Source: Bacteroidota bacterium (GTDB lineage Bacteria > Bacteroidota > Bacteroidia > B-17B0 > Aurantibacillaceae). Taken from it: 64,000 nucleotides of DNA. The DNA lies in NCBI GenBank assembly GCA_016711805.1, contig JADJSH010000010.1, positions 62,001 through 126,000 of the forward strand, read 5' to 3'. The position numbers and the translations under genes are program-made. The notes below the pieces were generated by a model, which did no database searches, had not been told where the DNA came from, and saw only the letters and a list, made by a program, of their open reading frames with translations. Shown here one piece after another: positions 1 to 7,965 of the stretch; within the stretch, counting starts at the first letter, position 1, and the number at the start of each line of letters is the position of its first letter.

Positions 1-30
1 AAATTCAAAAAATACCCTTACTTTTACTAA

Positions 31-1338
31 GTGGACAAGCATTTAACTCATCCTATATTTAAAACCATTGCCGATTGCGCTAATCAGTTGGGTGTTGACG
101 CCTATGTGATTGGTGGTTTTGTGCGTGATATTTATTTAGGAAGAGATAGTAAAGACATTGATGTAGTTACTATTGGTAAAGGCATTGAATTAGCTGAATT
201 AGTTCACAAACAATTAGGAGAAGAAGCACACCTTTCTGTGTTTAAAAATTTTGGTACAGCGCAAGTTAAAATCAATGATTTAGAAATTGAATTTGTAGGT
301 GCTCGAAAAGAATCTTATAACCGCGATTCTCGCAAACCTATTGTTGAAGACGGTACTTTAGAGAACGATCAAGATAGAAGAGATTTTACCATTAATGCTT
401 TGGCAATTGGGTTAAGTAAATCTAATTTCGGGAAATTATTAGACCCATTTAATGGTGTTGGAGATATTGAAAACAAAATACTTCGTACTCCTTTAGAACC
501 TGAAGTTACATACAGTGACGATCCATTACGCATGATGCGCGCCATTCGTTTTTCATCACAGTTAGGATTCACAATTGAAAAAGAATCGTTAGATGCCATT
601 TCAAAAAATAAAGCTCGCATAAGTATTGTTTCTAAAGAACGCATTACGGATGAATTAAATAAAATCATCCTCTCTCCTATTCCATCTGTTGGGTTTAAAT
701 TATTATTTGATACAGGTTTATTGCATTTAATTTTTCCTGAAATGGTCAAATTATATGGAGTAGAAACCATTAATGGCAAATCGCATAAAGATAATTTTTA
801 CCATACCTTAGAAGTATTAGATAACACCGCAAAAAAGAGTAATAACTTATGGTTGCGTTGGGCTGCTATTTTACATGATATTGCAAAACCTGCCACCAAA
901 CGTTTTGAACCTGAGCATGGCTGGACTTTCCACGGCCATGAAGATAAAGGTGCTCGAATGGTACCGAAAATATTTGAAAACCTACGCTTACCTTTAAACG
1001 AAAAAATGAAGTACGTGCAAAAGTTAGTACTCCTTCATTTACGTCCCATTGTATTAGCCAAAACAGAAATATCTGATAGCGCCGTGCGCCGTGTTTTATT
1101 TGAAGCTGGCGATGATGTTGATGATTTAATGGCTTTATGCGAAGCAGATATCACTACAAAAAATCCAAATAAAGTAAAACGCTATTTACAGAACTTCGAG
1201 TTAGTTCGTGAGAAACTAAAAGAACTTGAAGAGAAAGATAAAATTCGTAATTGGCAACCACCAGTGAGTGGTGAAGAGATTATGGAGATATTTAATTTAA
1301 CGCCTTGCAAAAAAGTAGGTGATTTAAAAATGCTTTAA
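31..1338 (+). CDS. cca: CCA-adding tRNA nucleotidyltransferase with HD domain (C-terminus frameshifted)
   Basis: Adds or repairs the 3' CCA end of tRNAs. The nucleotidyltransferase signature GGFVRD is at residues 28-33 and the catalytic KDIDVV (Asp42, Asp44) follows. An HD-type domain lies near residues 250-290 (HDNFYH, HDIAKP). The start is a GTG directly after an in-frame stop at 28-30. The frame ends early at 1338: restoring one A in the run 1326-1330 opens a further 30 codons to a stop at 1422-1424, giving the family's usual tail (key residues LKDAILDG, PNEREA). The complete product would be about 463 residues. Family assignment is secure; the short end is probably a sequence error. Confidence 0.93.
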   Translation: MDKHLTHPIFKTIADCANQLGVDAYVIGGFVRDIYLGRDSKDIDVVTIGKGIELAELVHKQLGEEAHLSVFKNFGTAQVKINDLEIEFVGARKESYNRDSRKPIVEDGTLENDQDRRDFTINALAIGLSKSNFGKLLDPFNGVGDIENKILRTPLEPEVTYSDDPLRMMRAIRFSSQLGFTIEKESLDAISKNKARISIVSKERITDELNKIILSPIPSVGFKLLFDTGLLHLIFPEMVKLYGVETINGKSHKDNFYHTLEVLDNTAKKSNNLWLRWAAILHDIAKPATKRFEPEHGWTFHGHEDKGARMVPKIFENLRLPLNEKMKYVQKLVLLHLRPIVLAKTEISDSAVRRVLFEAGDDVDDLMALCEADITTKNPNKVKRYLQNFELVREKLKELEEKDKIRNWQPPVSGEEIMEIFNLTPCKKVGDLKML

Positions 1339-1483
1339 AAGATGCAATTTTAGATGGTATAATACCTAATGAGCGCGAAGCTGCTTTGTTATTTTTGAAA
1401 GATAAATCGCAGGAGTTAATTTAATTTTATGATTGATAATGCGGACCTCCTTTTTACCCTGCGTACAAAAAAAGTAAACAATG

Positions 1484-1643
1484 CCTCAATCCCTCACGCA
1501 AATTTTACTTTTAAATTGAAACTTATGCTTCGATCTTACAAAGAGCCAGCGTTAGGGATTGTAGTGAAAATCCTATTACGGAACAAAGTGAAGTAAAAGA
1601 TTGCAACGAAAAGCCCGACCATCCAGCTGGCGGGAACGCCCAA
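1484..1643. repeat. Half copy of the ~230 bp palindromic element
   Basis: The right half (1549-1643) matches the right half of the elements at 49237-49465 and 62556-62786: GCGTTAGGGATTG, then GAAAATCCT, AAAAGATTG, CGAAAAGCCCG and the terminal CGCCCAA. To its left, CAATCCCTCACGC (from 1487) is the inverted partner of GCGTTAGGGATTG. The left terminus TTGGGCG is not seen, so this copy is degenerate. The 220 bp between the neighbouring genes hold nothing else I recognise. Confidence 0.7.
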
Positions 1644-1644
1644 A

Positions 1645-2634
1645 TCATAAAGACAAAGTATGCTTAGTGTCTGGTAACACATTACTCATGTTCCACTCTA
1701 ATCGTTTTATAAAATCATTTGTTCTCACTTTGCAATCTTTCATTTCGCAAATGGAGCAAGACTTAGGTAAACAAGGATCGGCATGAATAAAAAATTCGAT
1801 TTCATGGCTAAATTCGGTAGTAGCTAATTTATCTAAATCATCTACTTCTTTATGTGATTCTTCTAAAGTATAATACCAAGGCAAAGTCATGTGGCAATCT
1901 ACATGAACAACTGAACCATATTTTACAACACGAAGATTATGAATATCAATCCAACTTGGATTGCGCTTCGTATTCAATACAGCAATTAAATGTTCAATCT
2001 TTCCAACATCCGCTTTATCCAACAAATTAAAAATAGATTCTTTAACTAGATTAATTCCCGTGTAAATAATTAAAATACCTAAACCAATGGTTATTACATA
2101 ATCAATCCAAAATAAATGCGTAAAATAAATAACTACTAAACCAATAACTAATCCTACACTACTCCATGTATCTGTTAGTAAATGCTTACCGTCAGCTACC
2201 ATAGTTGATGAATGCAAAGCAGTTCCTTTTTTAATTAAAACTCTGGCTAATAAAAAATTGACTAATCCTGAGAAAACAGAAATCACTAAACCAATATCCA
2301 CATTCTCCAAATCATGCGGTGTAAAAATGGAAGCAATACCTTTAATTAACATGGCCGCACCTGCTAATGTTACCATTCCACCTTCTACACCAGTAGATAA
2401 AAACTCAATTTTACCGTGACCATAAGGGTGATCTTCATCTTTTGGTTTAGCGGCATAGTACAAACTATATAAGGCAAACGAACCTGCTAATATATTTACA
2501 ATGGACTCGATGGCATCCGTTAAAATTGCATCAGAATGCGTTAAATAATACGCCAAAAACTTTAATCCCATTAATACAAAACTGATGGCTAAAACCAGTT
2601 TCATCGTATTTATTTTGGTTTGGCTATTCTTCAT
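1645..2634 (-). CDS. Cation diffusion facilitator (CDF) family metal exporter
   Basis: Probable inner-membrane antiporter exporting a divalent cation such as Zn2+, Fe2+ or Mn2+. It shows about six hydrophobic segments, the family motif HPYGHGKIE between TM2 and TM3, acidic residues in TM2 (TDAIES) and TM5 (LLTDTW), and a C-terminal cytosolic domain with HVDCHM. The extreme C-terminus carries a Cys-rich stretch (CLPKSCSICEMKDC), a possible extra metal site. I chose the ATG at 2634 (MKNSQTK) over one six codons upstream; the product is 329 residues, normal for the family. Substrate cannot be read from sequence. Confidence 0.9.
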   Translation of the reverse strand: MKNSQTKINTMKLVLAISFVLMGLKFLAYYLTHSDAILTDAIESIVNILAGSFALYSLYYAAKPKDEDHPYGHGKIEFLSTGVEGGMVTLAGAAMLIKGIASIFTPHDLENVDIGLVISVFSGLVNFLLARVLIKKGTALHSSTMVADGKHLLTDTWSSVGLVIGLVVIYFTHLFWIDYVITIGLGILIIYTGINLVKESIFNLLDKADVGKIEHLIAVLNTKRNPSWIDIHNLRVVKYGSVVHVDCHMTLPWYYTLEESHKEVDDLDKLATTEFSHEIEFFIHADPCLPKSCSICEMKDCKVRTNDFIKRLEWNMSNVLPDTKHTLSL

Positions 2635-2650
2635 TAGAGGAACAAGGTAC

Positions 2651-2680
2651 AAAAAAAATAGCCCGAAGAATCGGGCTATT
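2651..2680 (-). terminator. Rho-independent terminator of the secreted protein gene upstream
   Basis: AATAGCCCGA, loop, TCGGGCTATT forms a 10 bp stem, followed on the minus strand by a run of eight T. It lies 20 bp past the stop at 2703 and before the CDF start. Confidence 0.85.
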
Positions 2681-2702
2681 TAAATTTAAAAAATTATCAA
2701 AA

Positions 2703-3524
2703 TTATTTTTTACTTAATGTTTCATCAATTTCAAAATTGATGGTTTCGTCATTCATTTTTTCTAAATCTACTTCAGAGAATGTATTACGGAATAAAACCT
2801 CTAATTTAATTTTTTGCATATCTTGAGCTCTTCCACCATCCATTCTGTTCCATTTAAAAGTTACTTTTTCAGACTTTCCTTTCATTAAAATAATTGGATT
2901 ATTGCTAGATAACAGTCCCGCTTTTTTTTCGTTTGCAATCTCAGTTCCATCAGGTAATTTAACAGCTGATCTTCCTGGTTGGATAACCCCTACCTTATCA
3001 CCAGTGTACTTACACTCAAATTTAACTTCTGTTTTATCTGATTCTTTAGTTAAACTTAACATTGTACATGAAAATGGACCAGATGTAAATTCATTTTGTG
3101 AAGCTGGTAATTGAAAATTAGGTGTTTCGATTGCTTTACCGGAAGTAGAAACTTTATACATACCACTCAATACATAAGAGTATGGCATTAAAAAATCAGG
3201 TCCCATGGCATTAATTACTTTTGAATCCGATTCTGAAGCATAAATGTACATCCATTTCTCTTTAGGCTTTACTTCTTTTGCTGCTTTAATAACACTTTCC
3301 TCTGGTTTAAAAATTAAAACGTCATTTGTTTTATTTGTAATTTTCAATTTAAACTTGGTCATTTCCTTATCTGAAACACCATTATTTGTTGAAACGGTCA
3401 TATCATTAAATTCAGTTAAGATGTCTTTATAAAATATTTCTTTATAAGGCTTCTCTTTTTTTTGAGCGCTAACTGATGTTACTAAACAGGTTATTGCTGC
3501 TGCTAATAAAACTATTTTTTTCAT
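2703..3524 (-). CDS. Secreted protein of unknown function
   Basis: 273 residues with a clear Sec signal peptide (Lys-rich start, hydrophobic core, cleavage after SVSAQ). The mature part has no motif I recognise; predicted character is beta-rich, with several short Lys/Asp-rich loops. It is monocistronic: own terminator just downstream, 200 bp gap upstream. Probably periplasmic or surface-exposed. No function is proposed. Confidence 0.75.
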   Translation of the reverse strand: MKKIVLLAAAITCLVTSVSAQKKEKPYKEIFYKDILTEFNDMTVSTNNGVSDKEMTKFKLKITNKTNDVLIFKPEESVIKAAKEVKPKEKWMYIYASESDSKVINAMGPDFLMPYSYVLSGMYKVSTSGKAIETPNFQLPASQNEFTSGPFSCTMLSLTKESDKTEVKFECKYTGDKVGVIQPGRSAVKLPDGTEIANEKKAGLLSSNNPIILMKGKSEKVTFKWNRMDGGRAQDMQKIKLEVLFRNTFSEVDLEKMNDETINFEIDETLSKK

Positions 3525-3689
3525 AGGTGTATTTTAAAATTTGAATACTAATAAGGTACTAATTTATAAAAATACTTTAATTTAGGATGGTTTTATAGGT
3601 TAATAAATTACACTTTTCGGATTTTTTAACACAGTATATTCATTTTTTGCTTGTTTAACTTCTACAGAAAATGCATTTATATACAAAAA

Positions 3690-3716
3690 TAAAAAGCACC
3701 AATAAAGGTGCTTTAT
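3690..3716 (-). terminator. Rho-independent terminator of the TerB-like gene
   Basis: Stem AAAGCACC / GGTGCTTT with a six-base loop; on the minus strand it is followed by TTTTTATTTTTG. It begins 10 bp after the stop codon of the gene ending at 3727. Confidence 0.85.
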
Positions 3717-3726
3717 TATTTTTCAA

Positions 3727-4128
3727 TTACTTGCTGTAATAAATAGGATCTCCATGAATAGGAGCGATATCTTCTTTAAATTTTTCAATTAACAACATTT
3801 CATTAAGAGTTACAGGTTTGTAGGCATTAGCGACCTTCTCCATCACTTTAATAAAAGTTGCTTTTAATTCGGGGCTCAAGTAATGGCTGTTCATTTTTAT
3901 TTCTTTCATAGCTGAGTTGTATGCGTCTGCTGTAGAAGAAACCTTTTGCTTATCCATCACTTTAAAAATTATGTCAGAAATATCAAAGGCATAATCTTTA
4001 TTGCGTAACTCAGCTTCCACAAGTTTGTGAAATTGCTCACGCTCTTCTTTTTGTATTTCACCATCAGCACGAGCTATTGCAATAGCTAACTCTCCTATGG
4101 CATAATGTAAATTTTCTACTGGTGTCAT
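3727..4128 (-). CDS. TerB-like helical domain protein
   Basis: 133 residues, all-helical and soluble, no signal peptide. The N-terminal pattern (AIGELAIAIARADGEIQKEE) is typical of the TerB/DjlA N-terminal fold, where an acidic DGEI stretch follows a small-residue helix. The fold occurs in tellurite-resistance TerB and in many stress-linked proteins; function here is unknown. A similar fold starts the ABC transporter at 33399. Flanked by its own terminator. Confidence 0.65.
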   Translation of the reverse strand: MTPVENLHYAIGELAIAIARADGEIQKEEREQFHKLVEAELRNKDYAFDISDIIFKVMDKQKVSSTADAYNSAMKEIKMNSHYLSPELKATFIKVMEKVANAYKPVTLNEMLLIEKFKEDIAPIHGDPIYYSK

Positions 4129-4230
4129 GCTATTTATTTTTAATACTAAGATAACATAATTTCCGGCTTTTTTTATTTGAGTATCGTCAGTTCAAAACTT
4201 GATTTTCATCATAATGCCAATAAAACAAAA

Positions 4231-4256
4231 AACACCCAAGCTTTCGCTTGAGTGTT
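4231..4256 (-). terminator. Terminator of tRNA-Glu
   Basis: Stem AACACTCAAGC / GCTTGGGTGTT (one G-T pair) with a GAAA loop, then TTTTTTGTTTT on the minus strand, 13 bp beyond the tRNA 3' end. Confidence 0.85.
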
Positions 4257-4268
4257 TTACTACTTTCG

Positions 4269-4340
4269 TAGCCCGTACGGGAATCGAACCCGTGTTTCGT
4301 CCGTGAAAGGGACGCGTCCTAACCCCTAGACGAACGGGCC
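4269..4340 (-). tRNA. tRNA-Glu (anticodon TTC)
   Basis: Cloverleaf read on the minus strand: acceptor GGCCCGT / ACGGGCT (G1-T72 wobble), D arm GTC...GAC, anticodon stem CGTCC / GGACG with loop CTTTCAC giving anticodon TTC, T arm with GGTTCGATTCC and discriminator A. The 3' CCA is not encoded, so it must be added by the CCA enzyme at the start of the window. Single tRNA with its own promoter and terminator. Confidence 0.96.
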
Positions 4341-4390
4341 ATTTATTCATTTCCAATGCTAAAAGCGTAGGCCATTGAATTAATGGAGTG

Positions 4391-4420
4391 CAAATTTAGG
4401 ATTATTTTCTTTATTACAAA
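4391..4420 (-). promoter_or_regulatory. Promoter of tRNA-Glu
   Basis: On the minus strand TTTG (4420-4417), 18 nt, then TAAATTTG (4398-4391), an exact match to the Bacteroidetes -33/-7 consensus TTTG...TAnnTTTG. The tRNA starts about 50 bp downstream. Confidence 0.75.
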
Positions 4421-4436
4421 AAAATATTTCAAAAAA

Positions 4437-5519
4437 TCACGAAAATCTTTTTACCCTATATTTCTCAACAGCTTTTACAACCGTAGTTTGTAGTAAAAAA
4501 GCCATTATTAAGGAGCATAAAACCACTGTATATCCGTAAAAATTGATGCGTTGAGTATTTGAAAAAAAGTAAGCTCTCATTACACTTACAACTATGTGAT
4601 GGCTGATATACAAAGAAAAGGATAATTCGCCTACATAGCGATCGATTGCGCTGTTTTTAAAGGAAATAAACAAATAAGGTAATGAACATAATACCAGTAT
4701 ATAAAACATACTATTTCGAAGATTTTCCTCAATGTTAATCTCATCAATTACAAATACACCTAAAACACATACAACCAATAAAACATAACCAATAATAGGT
4801 GAAATAGATTTGTTTTGAATATGCTTATAAAAAAGATAAGCCAAACTACCCCCTATAAAAAAGGCTAATTCGAAAGGGAAAAATCGATAAGTCCAAGGAT
4901 CGAAACATAAATAATAATAATGGTCGAAAAACATTTTAGCACTTATTCCTGTAGCTAATAAAGCCAATTGCCATTTGTAATTTTTTGTAACTAAGAAAGG
5001 CGCTATTAAATAGAACATAAATTCTACGCTAATAGACCAAGCTTGAGGTACTAATAAATACTGATAACCTGTATGTTTATACGACAATACATTATAAGTT
5101 AAAAAAGGTTGACAGTATTCATCTAAACGCAAAAAATAGAGAACATCTTGTCCAAAAACAAAAATATTTTCAAAAACGAAATAAAAAACAGTAAAACCAG
5201 ATAAACAATTGTAATTGCTAATGTACCTCGTAAGATAAAAGGCTTTATCAAAAGCAACATAACCAATAACAGAGAGCAAAAGTGCCACCAATAGTACAAC
5301 CCAATACACAGGAAAAATACGATAAAAACGACTTAAAATAAACTTTTTGTAACTCCCCACTCCAACATATTTTTCGTTTAAAATAAGAGCCATATAGAAT
5401 CCTGAAATCATATAAAAAGATTCTACCGCAACTTGCCCGCCACACATATGTAGTCCGAATATTTTATACGAGTGATAAACTACCACTGCTAAAGCTAATA
5501 TCGTTCTTAAAATTCCCAT
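4437..5519 (-). CDS. Acyltransferase family 3 membrane protein (OafA/YrhL-like)
   Basis: About ten hydrophobic segments. Near the N-terminus is the His of the family motif (VVVYHSY), then SFYMISGFYM, and the middle contains PQAWSISVEFMFYL, close to the usual W-S-L-x-x-E motif. These enzymes O-acetylate cell-surface sugars, peptidoglycan or exported small molecules. The start at 5519 (MGILRTIL) is preferred to one 19 codons upstream, because the upstream stretch is not conserved in character and lies in a repeat; GAAGAG precedes the ATG. Product 360 residues. Acceptor unknown. Confidence 0.85.
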   Translation of the reverse strand: MGILRTILALAVVVYHSYKIFGLHMCGGQVAVESFYMISGFYMALILNEKYVGVGSYKKFILSRFYRIFPVYWVVLLVALLLSVIGYVAFDKAFYLTRYISNYNCLSGFTVFYFVFENIFVFGQDVLYFLRLDEYCQPFLTYNVLSYKHTGYQYLLVPQAWSISVEFMFYLIAPFLVTKNYKWQLALLATGISAKMFFDHYYYLCFDPWTYRFFPFELAFFIGGSLAYLFYKHIQNKSISPIIGYVLLVVCVLGVFVIDEINIEENLRNSMFYILVLCSLPYLFISFKNSAIDRYVGELSFSLYISHHIVVSVMRAYFFSNTQRINFYGYTVVLCSLIMAFLLQTTVVKAVEKYRVKRFS

Positions 5520-5530
5520 TTTTTTCTCTT

Positions 5531-5600
5531 CAACACAGAGATACAGAGTTTTAGTGTTCACGGAGATTAATTTCAAATATCCCTATTCTACTCTGTGTTG
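5531..5600. repeat. CACAGAG-type inverted repeat
   Basis: CAACACAGAG (5531-5540) and CTCTGTGTTG (5591-5600) are perfect inverted repeats enclosing ATACAGAG and a TTCACGGAGA stretch. It fills the 5' leader of the acyltransferase gene and looks like a dispersed REP-type sequence. Confidence 0.5.
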
Positions 5601-5621
5601 ATTTTTCAAACTTACGCATAA

Positions 5622-5652
5622 AAAAGACCGGCAACTATTGTTACCGGTCTTT
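5622..5652 (-). terminator. Rho-independent terminator
   Basis: Stem AAAGACCGG / CCGGTCTTT extended by a short AAC/GTT, followed by T-rich sequence on the minus strand; 20 bp past the stop at 5673. Confidence 0.85.
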
Positions 5653-5672
5653 AATTACAATATAAGCCTCTA

Positions 5673-6341
5673 CTAATCTACTTTATCCATTATTTTTTTA
5701 GCATCATCCACTACTTTTTTCTGAGCTTCAATCTCCGATTTTTTCTTTACTTGATCGGCCTCGTTTTTAGCAATATTATCTTCTGCTTTTTTAATTTTTG
5801 CTTTATAATCTTCAATATCTGATTTATAACCTTTGTTATCTTTTTCTAAATCTTTTTGATTGTCTTCTAATTTACCTAGTACTTTCTCGAGGTCTTTTAC
5901 CTTATCACCCATCGATTCTTTAGTAGTTTTAACAGCAAAATCTTTAATCATTTTTTTTGCATAACTATGCTTATCTCCATCCGACCCTGTTAAATAAGCG
6001 CCGCCTAAATCAAACGCCACATGTATAGTTACTGTTTTAGCTGTTTTATCTTCGTCAAATGCTGCGTAAATATCCACTGGATTATTTCCCCAATCTTTAA
6101 TCACAATATTATCTCCAAATATTTCGCCATTATCACTTTTTACTTTTTCGTTTTTAAAATCTTTCAAAAGGCTTTTCCATTTACTTTCTACATCATCCTT
6201 CGATGTCTCGTAAATAGTAGCAGAATAAGCATTATGACTACCGTTTGAGAATTTCTCAGAACCATCTTTTACAGATATTTTTTGAGCTTCTGCTGTTGTT
6301 AAAGCTACTAATGCGCTTATGGTTAATACAATTTTTTTCAT
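5673..6341 (-). CDS. Secreted coiled-coil protein of unknown function
   Basis: 222 residues with a signal peptide ending TTAEAQ. The first ~140 mature residues look globular; residues ~145-222 are a Lys/Glu/Asp-rich heptad-like coiled coil (DLEKVLGKLEDNQKDLEKD and on). Likely periplasmic. Followed by its own terminator; preceded by the palindrome at 6395-6449. No family recognised. Confidence 0.7.
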   Translation of the reverse strand: MKKIVLTISALVALTTAEAQKISVKDGSEKFSNGSHNAYSATIYETSKDDVESKWKSLLKDFKNEKVKSDNGEIFGDNIVIKDWGNNPVDIYAAFDEDKTAKTVTIHVAFDLGGAYLTGSDGDKHSYAKKMIKDFAVKTTKESMGDKVKDLEKVLGKLEDNQKDLEKDNKGYKSDIEDYKAKIKKAEDNIAKNEADQVKKKSEIEAQKKVVDDAKKIMDKVD

Positions 6342-6394
6342 ATCTAATGATTTTTGAGATGTTATATATTTACATTTTTTTGCTTACGAATCTA

Positions 6395-6449
6395 TTACGA
6401 ATATACGAATCGAAAAGCCATTTCACAATCTTGATTCGAATATTCGTAT
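6395..6449. repeat. TACGAATATACGAATC palindromic repeat, copy 1
   Basis: TTACGAATATACGAATC (6395-6411) and GATTCGAATATTCGTAT (6433-6449) pair at 15 of 17 positions around a 21 nt loop. The same motif pair recurs at 47454-47497. It lies between two minus-strand genes. Confidence 0.6.
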
Positions 6450-6476
6450 TGAAATTCGGAATTATTTATTGATTAA

Positions 6477-7046
6477 TTAATCTACATCTGTTACTCCACC
6501 AGAAATAATAAATTTCATAGCTTCTCCACCTTCTATTGGCAAAGGAGTAATTTGATCTTTAGACACAATAACCATTCTTCCTGAAAAAGAATAGGAATAT
6601 GGCAAATACACAGCATATTTATCCTTAATTCCCCACTCACTCAAATCGTCCTGAGTAATAAATCCTATTTCTTGAATATTTGCTTGTGGGTTTGTTAAAA
6701 CTAATACTGGCTTAGTGAAACGCTTTTTATTGCCCATAAAAGCATTCATAAAATCCTTGATAGGAGAATAAATATGACGAATAAACGGCGCATGCTCTAA
6801 CTTTTCTTCAAAAAAAGCAAATAGCTTTTTAAATACATAGGAAGATGCCAGCAAGCCAATGATAGTGATAAATACCAATAATGATACAAATGAAATGATT
6901 GTATCTAAAAAAGGACTTCCTGTTAAACCAACAAAAGAAAATACGCCTTCAAAAAAACTAAATAGTTGAACAAATACAATGACTGTTAATCCTAATGGAA
7001 TACATAATATCAAGCCCTGTAAAAAGTATTTTAAAATTTTATTCAT
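6477..7046 (-). CDS. DUF502 family inner-membrane protein
   Basis: 189 residues. Two hydrophobic segments in the first 75 residues (LILCIPLGLTVIVFV and SFVSLLVFITIIGLLASSYV), then the family stretch around RHIYSPIKDFMNAF and a soluble C-terminal domain with PYSYSFSGRMVIV. DUF502 proteins are widespread and of unknown biochemical role. The start is one base after the hemF stop, so the two are probably co-transcribed. Confidence 0.87.
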   Translation of the reverse strand: MNKILKYFLQGLILCIPLGLTVIVFVQLFSFFEGVFSFVGLTGSPFLDTIISFVSLLVFITIIGLLASSYVFKKLFAFFEEKLEHAPFIRHIYSPIKDFMNAFMGNKKRFTKPVLVLTNPQANIQEIGFITQDDLSEWGIKDKYAVYLPYSYSFSGRMVIVSKDQITPLPIEGGEAMKFIISGGVTDVD

Positions 7047-7047
7047 G

Positions 7048-7965
7048 TTATACCCAGTTAATTCCTTTTTTTAATTTGTTCAATGTTGCCGATTCTGGAG
7101 AATTTTCTTTGGTTTTAAAATCATAAATCCAACTGGCATTAGTTGGCAAACTCATTAAAATAGATTCAATTCTTCCGTTAGTTTCTAATCCAAACTTAGT
7201 TCCTTTGTCATATACTAAATTAAACTCAACATAACGTCCACGACGCAATAACTGCCACTGTTTTTGGTCTTGAGTAAATAATTTGCTTTTGTTTTTATTC
7301 ATTAAGGATACATAAGTTGGAGCAAAAGTCTCGCCTACATCTTGCCAAAATGCAAAGTTTTGTTCAAAATTCAACTGCTCATTTTCATTTAATCTGTCAA
7401 AAAATATTCCTCCAATACCACGAGTTTCTTTACGATGATTAATGAAAAAATAATCGTCGGCCCAAGTTTTAAATTTTGGATAATATGATGAATGATGTTT
7501 ATCACACACGTTTTTTAATTGAGTATGAAAAAATGTAGCATCTTCATCAACAATATAATGCGGTGTTAAATCAATTCCACCACCTAACCATTTAATACCG
7601 TTACTCATCTCAAAATAACGAATATTCATGTGAATAATAGGAACTAAAGGACTTTGAGGATGAATAACAATTGATACACCAGTTGCAAAAAATGTAGTGT
7701 CTTGATGCGATTTACCAGACACACTATGCTCTTTTTCTTTAAACAAAAAATCAGGAGTTTTACCACTTACCGCCGAAAACATCACGCCACCTTTTTCAAT
7801 CACGTTACCATTTTCAATCACTCTTGATCGTCCGCCACCGCCTTCTTCTCGCGTCCAATTTTCTTCCTTAAATTTAGCCAAACCATCTTCGGATTCAAGA
7901 GACTTACAAATATTATCCTGAAGGATTTTTAACCATTCAGTAATATTTTCTTTATTTATTTCCAT
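7048..7965 (-). CDS. hemF: Oxygen-dependent coproporphyrinogen III oxidase
   Basis: Converts coproporphyrinogen III to protoporphyrinogen IX with O2 in haem synthesis. Diagnostic blocks are the Gly-rich GGGGRSRVIENG with GGVMFSAV, HMNIRYFE, WLGGGIDLTPHY and the RGIGGIFFD stretch, with RRGRYVEFNLVYDKG near the C-terminus. 305 residues, normal length. It overlaps the upstream LysM gene by 10 bp and abuts DUF502. Use of HemF instead of only the anaerobic HemN points to an aerobic or microaerobic host. Confidence 0.97.
   Translation of the reverse strand: MEINKENITEWLKILQDNICKSLESEDGLAKFKEENWTREEGGGGRSRVIENGNVIEKGGVMFSAVSGKTPDFLFKEKEHSVSGKSHQDTTFFATGVSIVIHPQSPLVPIIHMNIRYFEMSNGIKWLGGGIDLTPHYIVDEDATFFHTQLKNVCDKHHSSYYPKFKTWADDYFFINHRKETRGIGGIFFDRLNENEQLNFEQNFAFWQDVGETFAPTYVSLMNKNKSKLFTQDQKQWQLLRRGRYVEFNLVYDKGTKFGLETNGRIESILMSLPTNASWIYDFKTKENSPESATLNKLKKGINWV

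Noticed and set aside
369..779. 136-codon minus-strand ORF inside cca
   Set aside because: Antisense shadow of the well-supported cca gene; no protein-like features.
1601..1786. Plus-strand ORF across the half repeat copy and the CDF gene end
   Set aside because: It is made of repeat sequence plus antisense of a real gene.
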